Part shown: piece after piece, positions 8,635 through 21,600 of the stretch
Position numbering within the stretch: position 1 is the first letter of the stretch
Layout of the letters: each line of letters starts with the position of its first letter
Source: Rebecca billardiae RCC1528
Lineage: Eukaryota > Haptophyta
Direction: 5' to 3'
Length of the DNA: 64,000 nt
Assembly (NCBI GenBank): GCA_965240325.2
Contig: OZ251223.1
Location: forward strand, 1,116,001 to 1,180,000
Made by a program: the position numbers and the translations under genes
The notes under the pieces: model-generated
Told to the model about the DNA's origin: nothing
What the model saw: only the letters and a program-made list of their open reading frames with translations
Database searches by the model: none

Positions 8635-11600
8635 ATGAGCCCGAATACTTGGCCAGGCTCGCCACCACAGCGGGAGGGTGGCGGGCCCGACGGCCCGTAC
8701 GTGCGGGTGCTCGATGCCGATGACGAGGCCGCTGGCCCCTCGTCTGGCGCCGCTGCCAGTCCGCACGGCGCGATCGGCGGCCTGGTGCACTCGGTCTCTC
8801 GTCTCCTCTTCTGCACAGTGCTGCCGCTGCTGCGTCTCGGGCGCACGCGGCCGCTGCGCTCAGCGGACCTACCCCCGGCGCACGCGCAGCTCGGAGCGCG
8901 TGCCGCGAGCATCTCGCGCGACTTTGAGGCGGCGCTTGCTGCCGAGCGCGCGCGCTGTCTCACGCAGCGCGCGCAGCGCGGCCGCGCAGGCGCCACTGAT
9001 CGAGGGCCACCGCCCCAGACACACGCGGTGCTGCGGGCGTTGCGGGCGTGCAACGCACGCGAGCTCGCGCAGCAGTCGGCGCTCGTGCTGCTCGCCTCCG
9101 TGCTCTCGCTCGTCTCACCTGCCGTCATGCACCCACTGCTCACGTACCTTCAGTCCGCCCCGGCCGGGCCGCCGGGGTGCGCGGAGGAGCGGCGCGCGGC
9201 GCTCAGGGCGCTCGGCCTCGCGGTCGCGCTGGTGTGCTGCCCCACGCTCAGCACCGTCGCGCGGTACCACCAGTGGATGTGCGGCGTGCGCATCGGCGCA
9301 CGCACGCGCATCGCGCTCACGGCGGCGGTGCACGCGCGCGTGCTCACGCTGGACGCGCCGACGCGCGCCTCGGCCGGCGGCGAGGGTCGGCTGCACTCAC
9401 TCCTGCTCGTGGACGCCGCGCGGATTGCGGACTCCAACGCGGCAGCCATGGCGCAGTGGGGCACGTGGGGCGCGGCGCTGCAGGCGGCGGCGTGCGTGGG
9501 CGCGCTCACGCGGCTGCTCGGGGTGGCAGCGCTGCCAGGCGTAGCTGCTCTCGTCGCCTCCGTCGGCGCGACTGCCGCGCTGGCGCACGCGTCGCAGGCG
9601 CGAGCGCGTCGGCTCTCCGCCGCTAGAGACGCACGCGTCGGCGCCGTGGGCGAGTGGATCAGCGCACCTCTGTGGCAGCTTCTCGCACCTCCCTCCGCGG
9701 CGCGCGCGGTGGCGCGCGTGCGCGCGGCGCGCGCCTCCGAGCTTCGCGAGCTCCGCTCGCGGCAGCTTCTCTCAGTCGCTGGCGACGCCGTGGCCACGGT
9801 GACGCCTCCGTGCACAGCGCTGCTCGCCTTCGGCGCGTACGCGTGGCTCGCGTGGCGCGCGCCGGGCGCGCGCGCCCCGCTCGACGCGGCGCTCGCCTTC
9901 GCGGCATTCGCGTGGTTCAACCTACTCGCGATGCCGCTGCGACTCGTCCCGGCGACGCTCGGCATCTTCGTTGACGTCTCCGTCTCCATCGGGCGCATCG
10001 AGCGCTTCGTGAGCGCGAGCGCCAATGTGGCGGAGGCGGCGGCGGCGCGCGAGGCGGCGCGGGCGGCTGAGGTGGGCCGCGCGGCTGCCGCAGCAGGCGA
10101 CGAGGCCACGCGCACGGCGGCGGCGGCGGCGGCGGACGATGCCTCGCGGGGCGGCGCGACCCTCGAGCTCCGCGGCGCCACTCTGCGCTGGTCAGCCGCC
10201 ACGCCTGCGGTCTTCAGCGGCCTCGAGCTTTCGCGCGCTGTGCACCCGGCGGCGTTGGCTGGCGGCGCGTTCGGCACGGGCGCTCTCGTCGTCGCGTATG
10301 GCGGCCTGGGGAGTGGCAAGAGCACGCTATGTGCCGCGCTGGCGGGCGATCTGCCGCCGGCGCTCGGCGAGGTGACTCTTCACGCGCGCTCGCTCGCGCT
10401 GTGCACCCAGGTGCCGTGGCTGCGCGCGGCGACCATCCGCGCTAACATCGTCGCAGACGAGCCGTGGCATGGCGACCGCTTTGACGCGGTTGTGGGCGCA
10501 TGCGCGCTGCGCGCAGACCTCGCCAGCCTGCCCCGCGCGGAGCAAATGCACGTGGGCGACGGCGGCGCGCGGCTCTCGGGCGGGCAGCGCGCGCGCGTGA
10601 CGCTGGCACGCGCCGCCTACTCCTCCGCGCCCGCAGTCGTTCTCGACGAGCCTCTCGCCGGGCTGGACGCGCACACGGCCGCGCACGTGTGCCGCGCGTG
10701 CATCTGCGCGTGGCTCGTGCGCGATGGCGGCCGGTTGGTGGTGGTGTGCACGCACGACCCGGCGCCGCTGCTCGCCGCGGCGCAAGCCGTGCTCCCGTCG
10801 AGCGCTCTCTCTCTCGTCGAGCTCACGCGGACTGCGCGCGCGCCCGCTCCTCCGCCGTTCGGCGCGGCAGCGGCTGCCCCGTGTGCTTCGAGCCCAGCGG
10901 CAGCTCCAGCCGCGGCCGACCCGTCCGCTGCCGACCGCGGTGCCCAGGTGCGGCCTCCGAGCGGTGATGGCGGCCAGGCGCGCGACCGCGCTGTGGGCGG
11001 GGACGGCGACGCGGCGAGTGGCGAGCCGCTCTGCCAAGCGCGCGTGCGGCCGTGCACGCTCACGGCTGCGCCGCCTCGACAGGCCGACGGCCAGCAGCTG
11101 GATGCCGCGGCGGAGTGGCCACCCGAGCTCGCAGCGCCCGGCGCGATGGTTGCCGCGCACGGCCTCGTGCCCACGGTGTGCGCTGGCAGCGAGCTCAACG
11201 CCGACGCCGACGCCGACGTCGACATTGACGCCGACGCCGACGGCGGCCTCAACGAGCTGGGGCGCACGGGCGCGCTGAGCAGCGCGCACATCGGCGCGTA
11301 CTGGCGAACGTTCGGCTCGGCGGCACTGCGGGCTGTGCTCCTGCTGGCATTCCTCTCTTCGGCGCTGCTGCTGCTCGCCACCAACTGGTGGCTCGCCGTG
11401 TGGTCGCAGCACGCGCACACGAGCCCGTTCTCGCCTGGCGCGCTCGTGCCCCTTCCAGGCCGCTCGGCGCCGCTGCAGCTGCCGCTGTCGTACCTGGGCG
11501 TGTACGGCGCGCTCGGCGGCTGCGCGTGCGCGCTGGTGCTCGTGCGCGGCGCGCTGCTCGTCGAGAGCGCGTGTGCCTCCGCGCGCGAGCTCCACGACGC

Positions 11601-12465
11601 GATGGTCCGCGGCGTCGCGGCCGCACCCGCTGCCTTCCATGACTCGACGCCGCGCGGCACGCTGCTGCACCGCTTCGCGAAGGACCAGACGCTCGTGGAC
11701 GAGACGATCGCGCAGACTGGCGCGGACCTGCTCGTGCGAGCGCTCACCCTTCTCTCCGTACTGGCCGCGGTCGGCGGCGGCGCGCCAGCGGTGCTGCTGC
11801 TGCTTCCCGCACTCGCCCCCGTGTACGCGCGCGTGATTGCGCTGTATCGCACGTCGGCGCGCGAGCTGCGCAGGCTCGAGGCGGCAAGCAGAGGCCCGCT
11901 CGCGTGCGCCCTCGCCGAGGACGCTGCGGGCGCACTGACCATCTCCGCCGCGCGCGGCGGCGCGCGGCGCGCGCGCGCCCTGCACTTTCACCTCGAGAGG
12001 AACGCAGCCGCGTACCTCTGCTACTGGCTAGCAAACCAGTGGGTGTGCGTGGCCATGGAGCTGCTCGCGCTCGCGCTCGCGCTCGCGCTCGCGCTCATCG
12101 CCGTCTTCGCGCGCGCGAGCGGCAGCGCGTCGGGTGGCGCTGCGGCGGCGGCGATGGGCCTCGCGCTCGGCTACCTGGAGCAGCTCCCCGCGGCCCTCTG
12201 GTGGATCGTGCGCTGCCTCGCGCAGCTGGAGACAGACTTCGTGAGCGTCGAGCGCGCGTGCGAGCTCGCGGAGCTAGTGCGCTCGGACGCCGCCGAGCCG
12301 CGCCCCGCCCAAGGCGGCGGCGCCGCCGCCGCCGCAGCCAGCTGGGCCGCGCTCGGCGCTGCGCGCGCCGAGGGCGCTCGGCGCGGCGTGTCGGTGACGT
12401 TCGATGCCGTCGGTCTGTGCTACGCACCATGGCGGCGAGGGCCGGCGGCTGCGCCCACTACGCAC

Positions 12466-12511
<46 letters not shown>

Positions 12512-13428
12512 CCAAGACTCTGCCGCCCTCACTCGCGGACGTCTCGCTGGCCATCGGTCCGGGCGAGCACGTCGCCCTGGTCGGCCGCTCGGGCAGCGGC
12601 AAGTCTTCTCTGTGGAAGTGCCTGTGTGGCCTCTACCCATATACGGGCACCATCAGCCTCGGCGGCGTGGACGCGCGCGCGCTCCGCGGCGACGCGCTCC
12701 GCGCGCGCATCGCGGTGCTTCCCCAGGAGCCGGTCTTTGTAAGCGGCACCGTGCGCGACAACCTCATGCTGCACTGGCCCGCCAGCCGCCGCGGCGGCGG
12801 CAGCATGAGCAGCGCCGGCGGAGACGGGGGCGCAGAGGCCGCCGCATCGAAGGCGGAGGCCGCCCTGTGGCGTGCGCTCGGTGCTGTGGACCTCGACGCG
12901 CAGGTGCGCAGCTGGCCGCGAGGGCTCGACACCCCACTGTTCGCGAGCAGCGCCTCGGGGGCTGCCGACGAGCCCAGCGGTGCTTACCGCGCCAAGGGCG
13001 CCGGCGTCGAAGCCGGCGCCTCCGAGGCGCGCGCGCTCTCACACGGCGAGTGCGCGCTGCTCGCGGCGGCGCGCATGCTCGCGCACCCGACGTGCCTGGT
13101 CGCGGTGGTGGATGAGGGGAGCACGCCGCTCGATGCGCAGGCCGAGGCGGCGCTGGAGCGCGCGCTGGCGTCGCACGAATGCACACTGCTTGCCGTGTGC
13201 CACCGACTTGCGCATGTGCACACCTTCGCGCGCGTCGTCACGATGGATGGCGGCCGGGTCGTCGAGGAGGGCTCGCCCGCTGCGTTGCTCGCCGACCCGC
13301 GCTCGCGTTTGCGCGCTCTCGTCGACGAGTCGATGCGCGAGAGCCGTCAGCTGGGTGCCGTTGCGCATGCGGCTGGCGCATCATCAACTATCAAGGCGGG
13401 CGATGATCGGCATGACGATGCCGCATGA
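8635..13428 (+). CDS. ABC transporter, ABCC/MRP type, full length
   Basis: This is a predicted ATP-driven exporter of 1597 residues, arranged TMD1-NBD1-TMD2-NBD2 in one exon. NBD1 has Walker A GGLGSGKST (about 558), signature LSGGQRARVTLARA (about 646) and Walker B VVLDEPLAGLD (about 669). NBD2 has Walker A GRSGSGKSS (about 1317) and a Q-loop in LPQEPVFVSGTVRDN, but a degraded signature ALSHGE and a Walker B reading VVDEGST. Both H-loops keep His. The linker after NBD1 is long, Ala/Pro rich, with an Asp-Ala repeat (about 855-870). A poly-Ala run precedes NBD2. The family exports conjugated organic anions or drugs; the substrate here is unknown. The frame is open to 8569; I choose ATG 8635 because the earlier ATG overlaps the other gene's frame. 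Confidence 0.88.
12463..12511 (+). repeat. (GCT)n trinucleotide repeat inside the ABC gene
   Basis: About sixteen GCT units encode an uninterrupted poly-Ala run of about 15 residues just before NBD2. Read on the other strand it gives poly-Gln or poly-Ser shadow frames. Ala codons elsewhere in the gene are mostly GCG and GCC, so the tract grew by slippage. Confidence 0.9.
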
Positions 13429-13532
13429 TCTTAGCGACGCCGCCGCGCGGCGGACGTTATCATTATCAATATTTTATCGACCTGTCACATATATATATAT
13501 AGATATGTGCAGCGTGCTGATGACAATATAAT

Positions 13533-14672
13533 GGCCCGCGGTGCAGGGCGGAGCGCGCAGCGTGGAGCCCGCAGTGCGGGCCCGAACCACGTTTCAAAAA
13601 GATGATCTTTGATCCAAGAAAAAAGGGCCCGGGGCCGGGGCGATTTTCAGGGAGGTGGAGATCGCGACCGAGTTTCGATTTTTTGAGACCGCATAGAGAC
13701 GTTCATTCGGCGAGAAAAGACCGCGCCCACGATATTCCCTAAGTACAGTAAAGTGCGGTCTGCGTGTGAGCCGGACGTGACTTTAACGTAACGGTTCGTT
13801 ACGAGCGAATCGTATTCGTCGTCCCGGATCGCGTGACGTCCGCGGACTGGCCACATCCGGATCGGAGGTGTGACGTGCCCGGCGCACGATGGCGGATGGG
13901 ACCAACCCCTGGCTGCGAGCGCGCCTGCACGTGCCTCCGGACCCGCCTCCCGCTTGCTGCTCACGCAGTCAGCTGCGACCGTGGCGCATGATCGCAGAAG
14001 CAGTGCCGGCAGTACGGCCTGCATCAGCTAGTAGTGCCGCGCCGTCGTGGCGCGCGCGGTAGTTGCGTTTGCAGCCGGCTCGGCGCCCGGCACGCGCGTG
14101 CGGCTCAGGTGTGTCAAATGCGGTCTCGTCGGCGCGCTTTCGCCTGCCACCTCGTGCACCCGTGCCGCCAGGCGCCAGCTTCATCGTCTTCATGAGGACT
14201 GCTGCTGCTGTCGCCATCCGCTCTCCATCACCCCGAGTCGCGCGGCGCGCGCGGTAGCAGGGCGTACGGTCACACTCACTCCCCCGTGCAACGGGTCAAG
14301 TGGCCAGAGTACGTCTGGTCGTCGTTGGCTGGCACGGGCCGCAGCGCTATTAAAGCACCCTGCTGTCACACCCGACTCCTTCAGTACTCCGAGCTCCGCG
14401 GCACGACTCACTCGGCACGATCGCGGACGGGTCGGATCCGAGCTGATCAGCCAGTTGGACATTTGGCAGCTAGTCCGATTTGACGGGTGCCGGGTGCGGT
14501 CTCAGGTCCGCTGCTGTGATTGTGTGAAGTGTGAATGAGTCTCGCGGGATCGCAGGCACGGCGACGGTCGGACTAATAGTTAGACTATACTCTTCAGTCA
14601 TCTCAGAACCGACTTCAACTGGCGAATAACTGCCACTACGGCAGAGAGCCGCGATTGCACGGCCACCGCGGG
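13533..14672. mobile_element. Candidate element copy 1, bounded by GGCCCGCGGTG inverted ends
   Basis: The left end (13533 onward) and the right end (to 14672) carry the same 11-mer in inverted orientation. The left 110 bp match the right end of the locus at 26117-28020 on the opposite strand, including the core GCAGGGCGGAGCGCG and the AAAAAGAT-TTTGAT motif at 13600. The right end with its outside flank (14663-14725) matches 26070-26128 on the opposite strand. About 1.1 kb lies between. A stretch at 13640-13720 is alignable with the corresponding part of copy 2. No intact protein is visible. Confidence 0.5.
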
Positions 14673-14720
14673 CCCCCAACTGCGTTGATTCTATGCAGAA
14701 AAGGACCGCGGAACGCGGTC

Positions 14721-14880
<160 letters not shown>

Positions 14881-15467
14881 TCCTGCACAAAGATTGAAGC
14901 GGCGCCAATCGATGTGTATATAGAATGACGGGAAGAGCGACTGAGCCGACGGTGCCAAAGCTGCGCGCAGACTGCGCCAGCGTGTGGCAGCAAGGTCCCT
15001 GGCTCAGGCGAGCATAGCACTCACAGGCCTGACAACAGCAAGCTCGTCAACCACAACGGAGGCTGCAGGGGCGGATGGCGGGTTGAGCGACGAGCGAGCG
15101 AGCACGAGCAAAGAACTCATCTTAAAGAAGCACGCGACGGCGAAGGAGATGGGGCCTCGTTTGCTGATGATGAGGCAAGGGGCCGACTGGCAGTAACTGA
15201 TGAGCAGCTTGTGAGCTCGGCGCGAAAGGTCGTAAAGTGCCGATTTGTGTGAGCTCGACTGGTTAGTTGCTTGATGAACTGGAAAGCTGCCACTCGGATG
15301 ACTGCAGATGATCTTGGATATGATCTCGAGCGCCGTACCAGCACGAAGCAACTACCTGCAGGATCAGGTAGACGATGGAGGCCCTTGGCCTTGGCTGTCA
15401 CGACACTGCGACGCATCACCTTCCAGCCTCCCGACACATTCGGTTATAACGACTGCGTTATAACGCC

Positions 15468-15473
<6 letters not shown>

Positions 15474-15563
<90 letters not shown>
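15474..15563. repeat. (TA)n microsatellite
   Basis: About 45 uninterrupted TA units lie 90 bp beyond the stop codon of the GCTD surface protein, in the convergent spacer. Confidence 0.95.
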
Positions 15564-15566
<3 letters not shown>

Positions 15567-15655
15567 CAGTCTGATGCATTTATTCATAGACATAGTATCA
15601 CGCGCGACCGGAGAGGACGATCGCGCGTCTGGCATGACGTCGGACGCCGCCGCTG

Positions 15656-18600
15656 TCACACACGCGAATCGTTCCCGTGATCGTTCCTGTCGATCGGCAC
15701 CGGCACTGGGCGGCTGTACTGGCGAGAAGACTCGTCGGGCGTCGTCGGCGCCGCACGATGCGACGGCGCCGACCGGGATGAGTGGAACGGGGACGCCTGG
15801 CTTTGCTCGTCGGGCACGACGTTGGATCCGAGCTGTGCTGCCAGGTCCGGAGCCGGCTCACGCCCAGCGCCTGCGCGGCCACCCGCAGGCGGCGGCGGCG
15901 GCGGCGGCGGCGGCTGCGCGGTGCGCGTGTCGCGCCGAGTGAGCAGCTTTCCAAAGATTGACCCCGAGACGGAGCCGGCGACAGACGCGCCGCGGGACTT
16001 GAGGCGCATCGCGGTACGCAACTCCTTATCCATCAGGTCGGAATAAAAAGTCTCATCCTCTTTCTGCGGGGCAGACGATGCGCACGCGCGCGCACAAGGG
16101 GGCAGGTGTCAGTGGCTGCGCTTCGATTCGCGCAATACCTGGGCGTAGCGAGCGCCCTCGGCGGTTGGGGGCCAGGCGGCAGGGCCATGCACGCACCTTG
16201 ATCTTGCGGTAGTATCCCACGATGGCGAACACGATGCAGAGCAGGCAACAGCAGACGAAGAGCGAGCTCAGGGTGAGGATAGAGACCTGGTGGCACAGCG
16301 GCGCGCGCGCGCGCGAACGAGCCGTGAGAGGCGTGTGGCCGGTGCGCAGTGCACCCGAGCGCACGCGGCCGCTGGACGGAGCAGCGCACGAGCGTTCGCA
16401 CCTGGCCAGCAAACGAGATGTTGGCCGCTGCGGGCCCCAGCAGGCTGTCATCAGTCCGAGGAGAAGCGGGCGGGGGAGCTGGCTGCGTGGGGGGCGGCGG
16501 GCTGGACGGCGACGGAGGCGTAGGAGGCGGTGGCGGAGGCGGCGGACTTGGCGGTGGGCTCGGCGGCGAGGGTGGGTTTGGCGGCGGCGCGGGCGGCAGA
16601 GGCGGCGATGGCGGCGGCGGCGGCGAAGGTGGCGGCGAAGGCGGTGATGGGCTGGGCGGAGGTGGGGGGCTCGGAGGGGGCGCGGGTGGCGACGAAGGCG
16701 GTGGCGAGGGAGGCGGTGACGGCGGGCTCGGCGGTGGCCGGCTCGGGGGGCTCGGCGGGACGGGCGGCGGCGAGTAGAAGTCGCACGTGCCGTCGTTGTA
16801 CGTGGCGGTCGGGTTGAAGTTGCGCGCGCTCTGTGCCGTGCAGCCGCCGTACGCACACTGGCCGTTATCGACGGTCGCGAAGGAGTCGAAGTTCTCCGCG
16901 ATCGAGTCGGTGCAGCCGAGGAAGTTGAACTCGCACCCGGAGAGGACGGTCGCCGTCGGGTTGAAGTTGGAGGCAGTCGGGTTGATGCAGCCCACGTACT
17001 GGCAGTTGGTCGACTCGATCACAGCGTCCGAGCGGTAGTTGACGGCGGCAGTGTCCAAGCAGCCGACGATGAGGAAGACGCACGCCGATGGCGCGTTGGC
17101 GGTCGAGTCGTAGTTGGTCGCTGTCGGCTCGAGGCAGCCGAGGAAGATGCAGCTCGAGAAGTCGAGCTGCGTGACGGACGCGTCGTAGTTGGACGCGCCG
17201 ATCACGTTGCACCCGACCACCTCGGGGATGCACGAGCCGTCGTCGTTATTCGCCCCGGAGAAGTAGTTCTGCGCGACGGGGTCGGTGCAGCCCGGCAGAA
17301 CGCAGCTGCCATCGTCGGTGGTGGCGCTAGAGTCGAAGTTGGCCGCGCTCGAGTCGGTGCAGCCCGGCACGGGGCACACGCAGCTGCCGTCGTTGGTCGT
17401 GGCGCTCGGGTTGAAGTTGGTGCAGCGCGAGTTGGTGCAGCCCGGATACACGCACGAGCCGTCGTCCAGGTTCGCATCCGAGTCGTAGTTCTGCGCGGTC
17501 TCGTCCGTGCAGCCGAGGGCGGGCAGCACGCACTGGCCGTCCGGTGCGTTCGCCGTCGAGTCGTAGTTGAACGCGACCGGATTCTGGCAGCCGAAGTAGG
17601 CGCAGTTGCCGTCCACGTCGGCGAGCGAGTCGTAGTTGTCGGCCGCCGGATCGAGGCAGCCGACGACCGCGATGTTGACACAGTCGTTGGAGTCGACGGT
17701 CGCGCTCGGGTTGTAGTTCCCCGCGAGCGGGTTGAGGCATCCGGTGAACACGCACGAGCCGTCGTCGGTCCCGGCGATCGAGTCGTAGTTGTCGGCGGCC
17801 GAGTCTGTGCAGCCGAGCACGTTCACGAACGAGCACGCGGCTGCGTCGCCCACCGTCGCCGTCGAGTCGTAGTTGTCGGCGAGCGAGGTGCGGCAGCCGG
17901 TGTACTGGCACGAGCCGTCGTTCGTGTCTGCCGTCGACCGGTAGCTGATCGAGGTCGAGTCGATGCAGCCGAATTTGGGGTAGATGCAGCTGCCGTCGTT
18001 CGTGTTGGCGGTCGAGTCGTAGTTGCGCGCGAAGGTGAGCGTGCAGCCGTTGAGTACGCAGCTGCCGTCATCAACGGTGGCGAAGGACTCGTAGTTGCGC
18101 GCAGCGGTGTGCGGGCAGCCCGGAATAGCGCCCGTGCACGAGCCGTCATTCGATGTCGCGGCGGACAGGTAGTTGTCCGCCTCCGGGATCGTGCAGCCGC
18201 GGATGACGCACGAGCCGTCGTCCACGGTCGCAGCCGAGTCGTAGTTGTCCGCGCGTGTGTCGAAGCAGCCACGGATGAGGTAGAAGCAACTGCCGTCGTT
18301 CACCGTGCTCAGCGAGTCGTAGTTGTCCGCGGCGGAGTCCGTGCAGCCGGTGAGGAAGCAAGAGCCGTCATCCACCTGTGCGTTCGAGTTGTAGTTGGTC
18401 GCGAGCGGGTCGGTGCAGCCGCCGAGCGGGGAGACGCACGAGCCGTCGTCCGTGTTTGCCGTCGAGTCGAAGTTGGTCGCGGTGGAGTCGACGCAGCCGA
18501 AGTGGCGGTAGCGGCAGCTGCTCGCCTGGAGCGTGTTGGCAACCGGGTTGAAGTTGATCGCTGCCGTGTCCGTGCAGCCCAGGATGCTGTAGGCGCAGAC

Positions 18601-21600
18601 GGTGCTGCCCTGCGAAGTTGCGTTCGAGTTGTAGTTGAGTGCGAGCGAGTCGAGGCAGCCGATGATGTCGTACTCGCAGCTGCCGTCGTCCACGGTGGCG
18701 CGCGGGTCGGTGTTAATGGCGTTGATGGCGGTGCAGCCGAGGAACTGGCAGCTGCCGTCATCGACGGTCGCCGTCGCGTCGAAGTTGTCCGCCTCGAAGT
18801 CGGTGCAGCCCGGCAAGGGGCACGCCGCTGCGCCGTACGTGATCTGGAGCTCGTTGTTGGTGCACGTCACATCCTGCAGCGCTCGGCCGCGCGGCGCGTC
18901 GAGCGCACGGCGGTCGCGCCGGAGGTCGAAGGCGCCGGGGCCCTGCCACGTGTCGATGGCGAACTCGTTTGCGGCGACCACCTCGTCCGCGACTCGCAGC
19001 ATGTCGATGGCGTTCGGTCCGTTGGCGGCAGTGAGGCCCGAACTGTCGCGCACCTCGACGATGAGATCGAGGACGTGCGTCCGGTTTGAGAGCACCGAGA
19101 CGGCCTGCTCGCGCTGCGCAGGGTTGTCGACGCAGGCATCGGCGATGGTCCGCAGCACGGCGTCCTCCACGGTGCTGCGGCTGGAGTACGGCCCGAATAG
19201 CTGCACCATCCGCCCAAGCCACTCGCCGATGATGATGGACGCACGCACGACGTGGATCGACAGTTGGTCGCCGCTGATGTACTGGGTGAGCGGCTTGTAC
19301 GTCGAGACGTCGACGAGCTGCGAGTAGTCGAAGCATGGCCACAGCAGGAGCTGCGCAGCGTCCTCCGTAAGGTCGTACGGGGCGTCGAGCATCCGCATGT
19401 ACAGCGTCGTCAGCGGCGAGATCACCTTTCCAGTGACCGGCCCGGTGATCTTGAAGGAGAGCGAATTGCCGCTGATGGAGTCGCGGCACTGCGAGGACGC
19501 GTCCACGACCAGGATCGCGTCGCGGTCGGTGTACAGCAGGTCGTACGCGCCGTTGAGCGCGCTGACGGCCTGGCCCACGCGCGTGCCGTCAGGGCGCATC
19601 GCCTCGACCAGGCAGCCGCGACGCTGCGCGACCACCTGCACGACGCCGCGCGCATACTCAAACTGGCAGTCCGACGGGCTCTGGATGGTCGCCTTCGCGT
19701 CGTAGTTGATCGCGTTTGTGTTCATGCACCCCGTGTACAGGCACTTGAGGTAGCGCGTCGCGCCCGACACAAAGTTGGCCGCGCTCGAGTCCTGGCAGCC
19801 GTACACCGGCGCGATGCACGTGCCGTCGTCAACCGTGGCCAGGGCGGCGAAGTTGACCGAGTTCACGTCCGTGCAGCCGGCGATGAGGCAGGTCGACAGC
19901 CCGAACTCCACGTTGGCGCGCGAGTTGTAGTTGGTCGCCGCCGGGTTGGTGCAGCCAAACACCTTTGCCACGCAGCTGCCGTCGTCCACGTTCGCGGTCG
20001 GGTCGTAGTTGAGCGAGTTCAACGCCGTGCAGCCGGCATACGCAGCGACGCACCCGCCTCCGTCGACCGTCGCCGCCGAGCGGTAGTTAAGCGCGGTCGA
20101 GTCGGTGCAGCCGGTCACTGGGAAGATGCAGCTGCTGTCGTCCACGGTCGCCGTCGAGTCGTAGTTGAGCGCCCGCGTGGCGAGGCAGCCCAGGTGGCGG
20201 TAGATGCACGAGTTGTCCTCCGTGTTGGCGGCCGAGATGTAGTTGAGTGCGGTCGAGTCGGTGCATCCGTCGACGGGGAAGACGCAGCTGTTGTCGTTGA
20301 CCGTCGCGTCACAGGCGTAGTTGATGGCGCGCGTGGCCATGCAGCCGAGCACGGAGTACACGCACGTGTCCTCGATGTTGGCGTCCGAGCGGTAGTTGAT
20401 CGCGGTTGAGTCGATGCAGCCCGGGACGGGCAGCGTGCACGAGCCGGGGCGCAGCGTCGTCGCGAGCGAGTTGTAGTTGAGCGCGTTCGGGTTGGTGCAG
20501 CCCTCGACGAGCAGGATGCACGTGCTCGGCACCGCCTCCGTGTTGGCGCGCGAGTCGAAGTTGGTCGCCTGCGGGTTGGTGCAGCCGACGCGCGGCAGGA
20601 CGCACGGCGTGGCCGCCGTCTGGATGGTTGCGTTCGGGTTGAAGTTGAGCGCGTTCGAGTTGCGGCAGCCCTCGACGCGCAGAATGCAATCGAGAGCGTT
20701 GTTCGAGCCCTCGGAGTTGTAGTTGAGCGCATCCGGGTTGTTGCAGCCGCGGTCGGTCACGAACTGGCACGAGCCGTCGTACACGGTCGCGGACGGGTTG
20801 TAGTTGGTCGCGCTCGTCGAGGTGCAGCCGAGGATCTGGTACTCGCACTCGGAGCCCTCGACGGCGTCCGAGACGTAGTTGAGCGCGAGCGAGTCCTGGC
20901 AGCCGCGCTTCACGAACGTGCAGTTGCCGTCGTTGGCGGTCGAGTAGGAGACGTAGTTGATGGCGCTCGGCACGTTGCAGCCGAAGATGACGCACTGGCC
21001 GTCGTCGACGGTCGCGAGCGGGTCGAAGTTGATCGCGCGCGAGTCCGTGCAGCCCGGGCGCGGGAACGAGCACGAGCCCGCCAGGAAGCGGTTGGCCGTG
21101 GAGTCATAGTTGGTCGCGTCAGTGGACGTGCAGCCTGGGTAGAGGCAGCTGCCGTCGTCCTGAGACTTGTCGGAGGCGTAGTTGGAGGCGGTGCTGTCGG
21201 TGCAACCCCTGCAGCTGCTCAGGTCGCAGTCGGACGCGGAGACCATCACAGTCGCCTCCGAGTTGTAGTTGCAGGCCGTCGAGATCGTGCAGCCCTCCAC
21301 CTGGTACAAGCACGAGCCCTCGTCCGTGTCGGCTGCTGAGTCGTAGTTGACGGCGGTCGAGTCGGTGCAGCCGAGCTTGTACGGCAGGCAGCTGTCGTAG
21401 TCGGTCGCGGTCGAGTCGTAGTCGGATGCCCATGAGTCCGTGCAGCCCGGGTGCGAGTACAAGCAGACGATGTCGTCCGGCTGGATGTTGGCATCCGAGC
21501 GGAAGTTGGTTGCGAGTGAGTCGAGGCAGCCGGGGACGGCGTACTGGCAGCACAGGTTGGGGCAGCCGCCGGCGAGCGAGTCGTAGTTGAGGGCGAGGGG

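Noticed and set aside
9150-11991. Long minus-strand frames (391 and 554 codons) opposite the ABC gene
   Set aside because: They arise from high GC and Ala/Arg codons. The plus strand has all ABC motifs in order.
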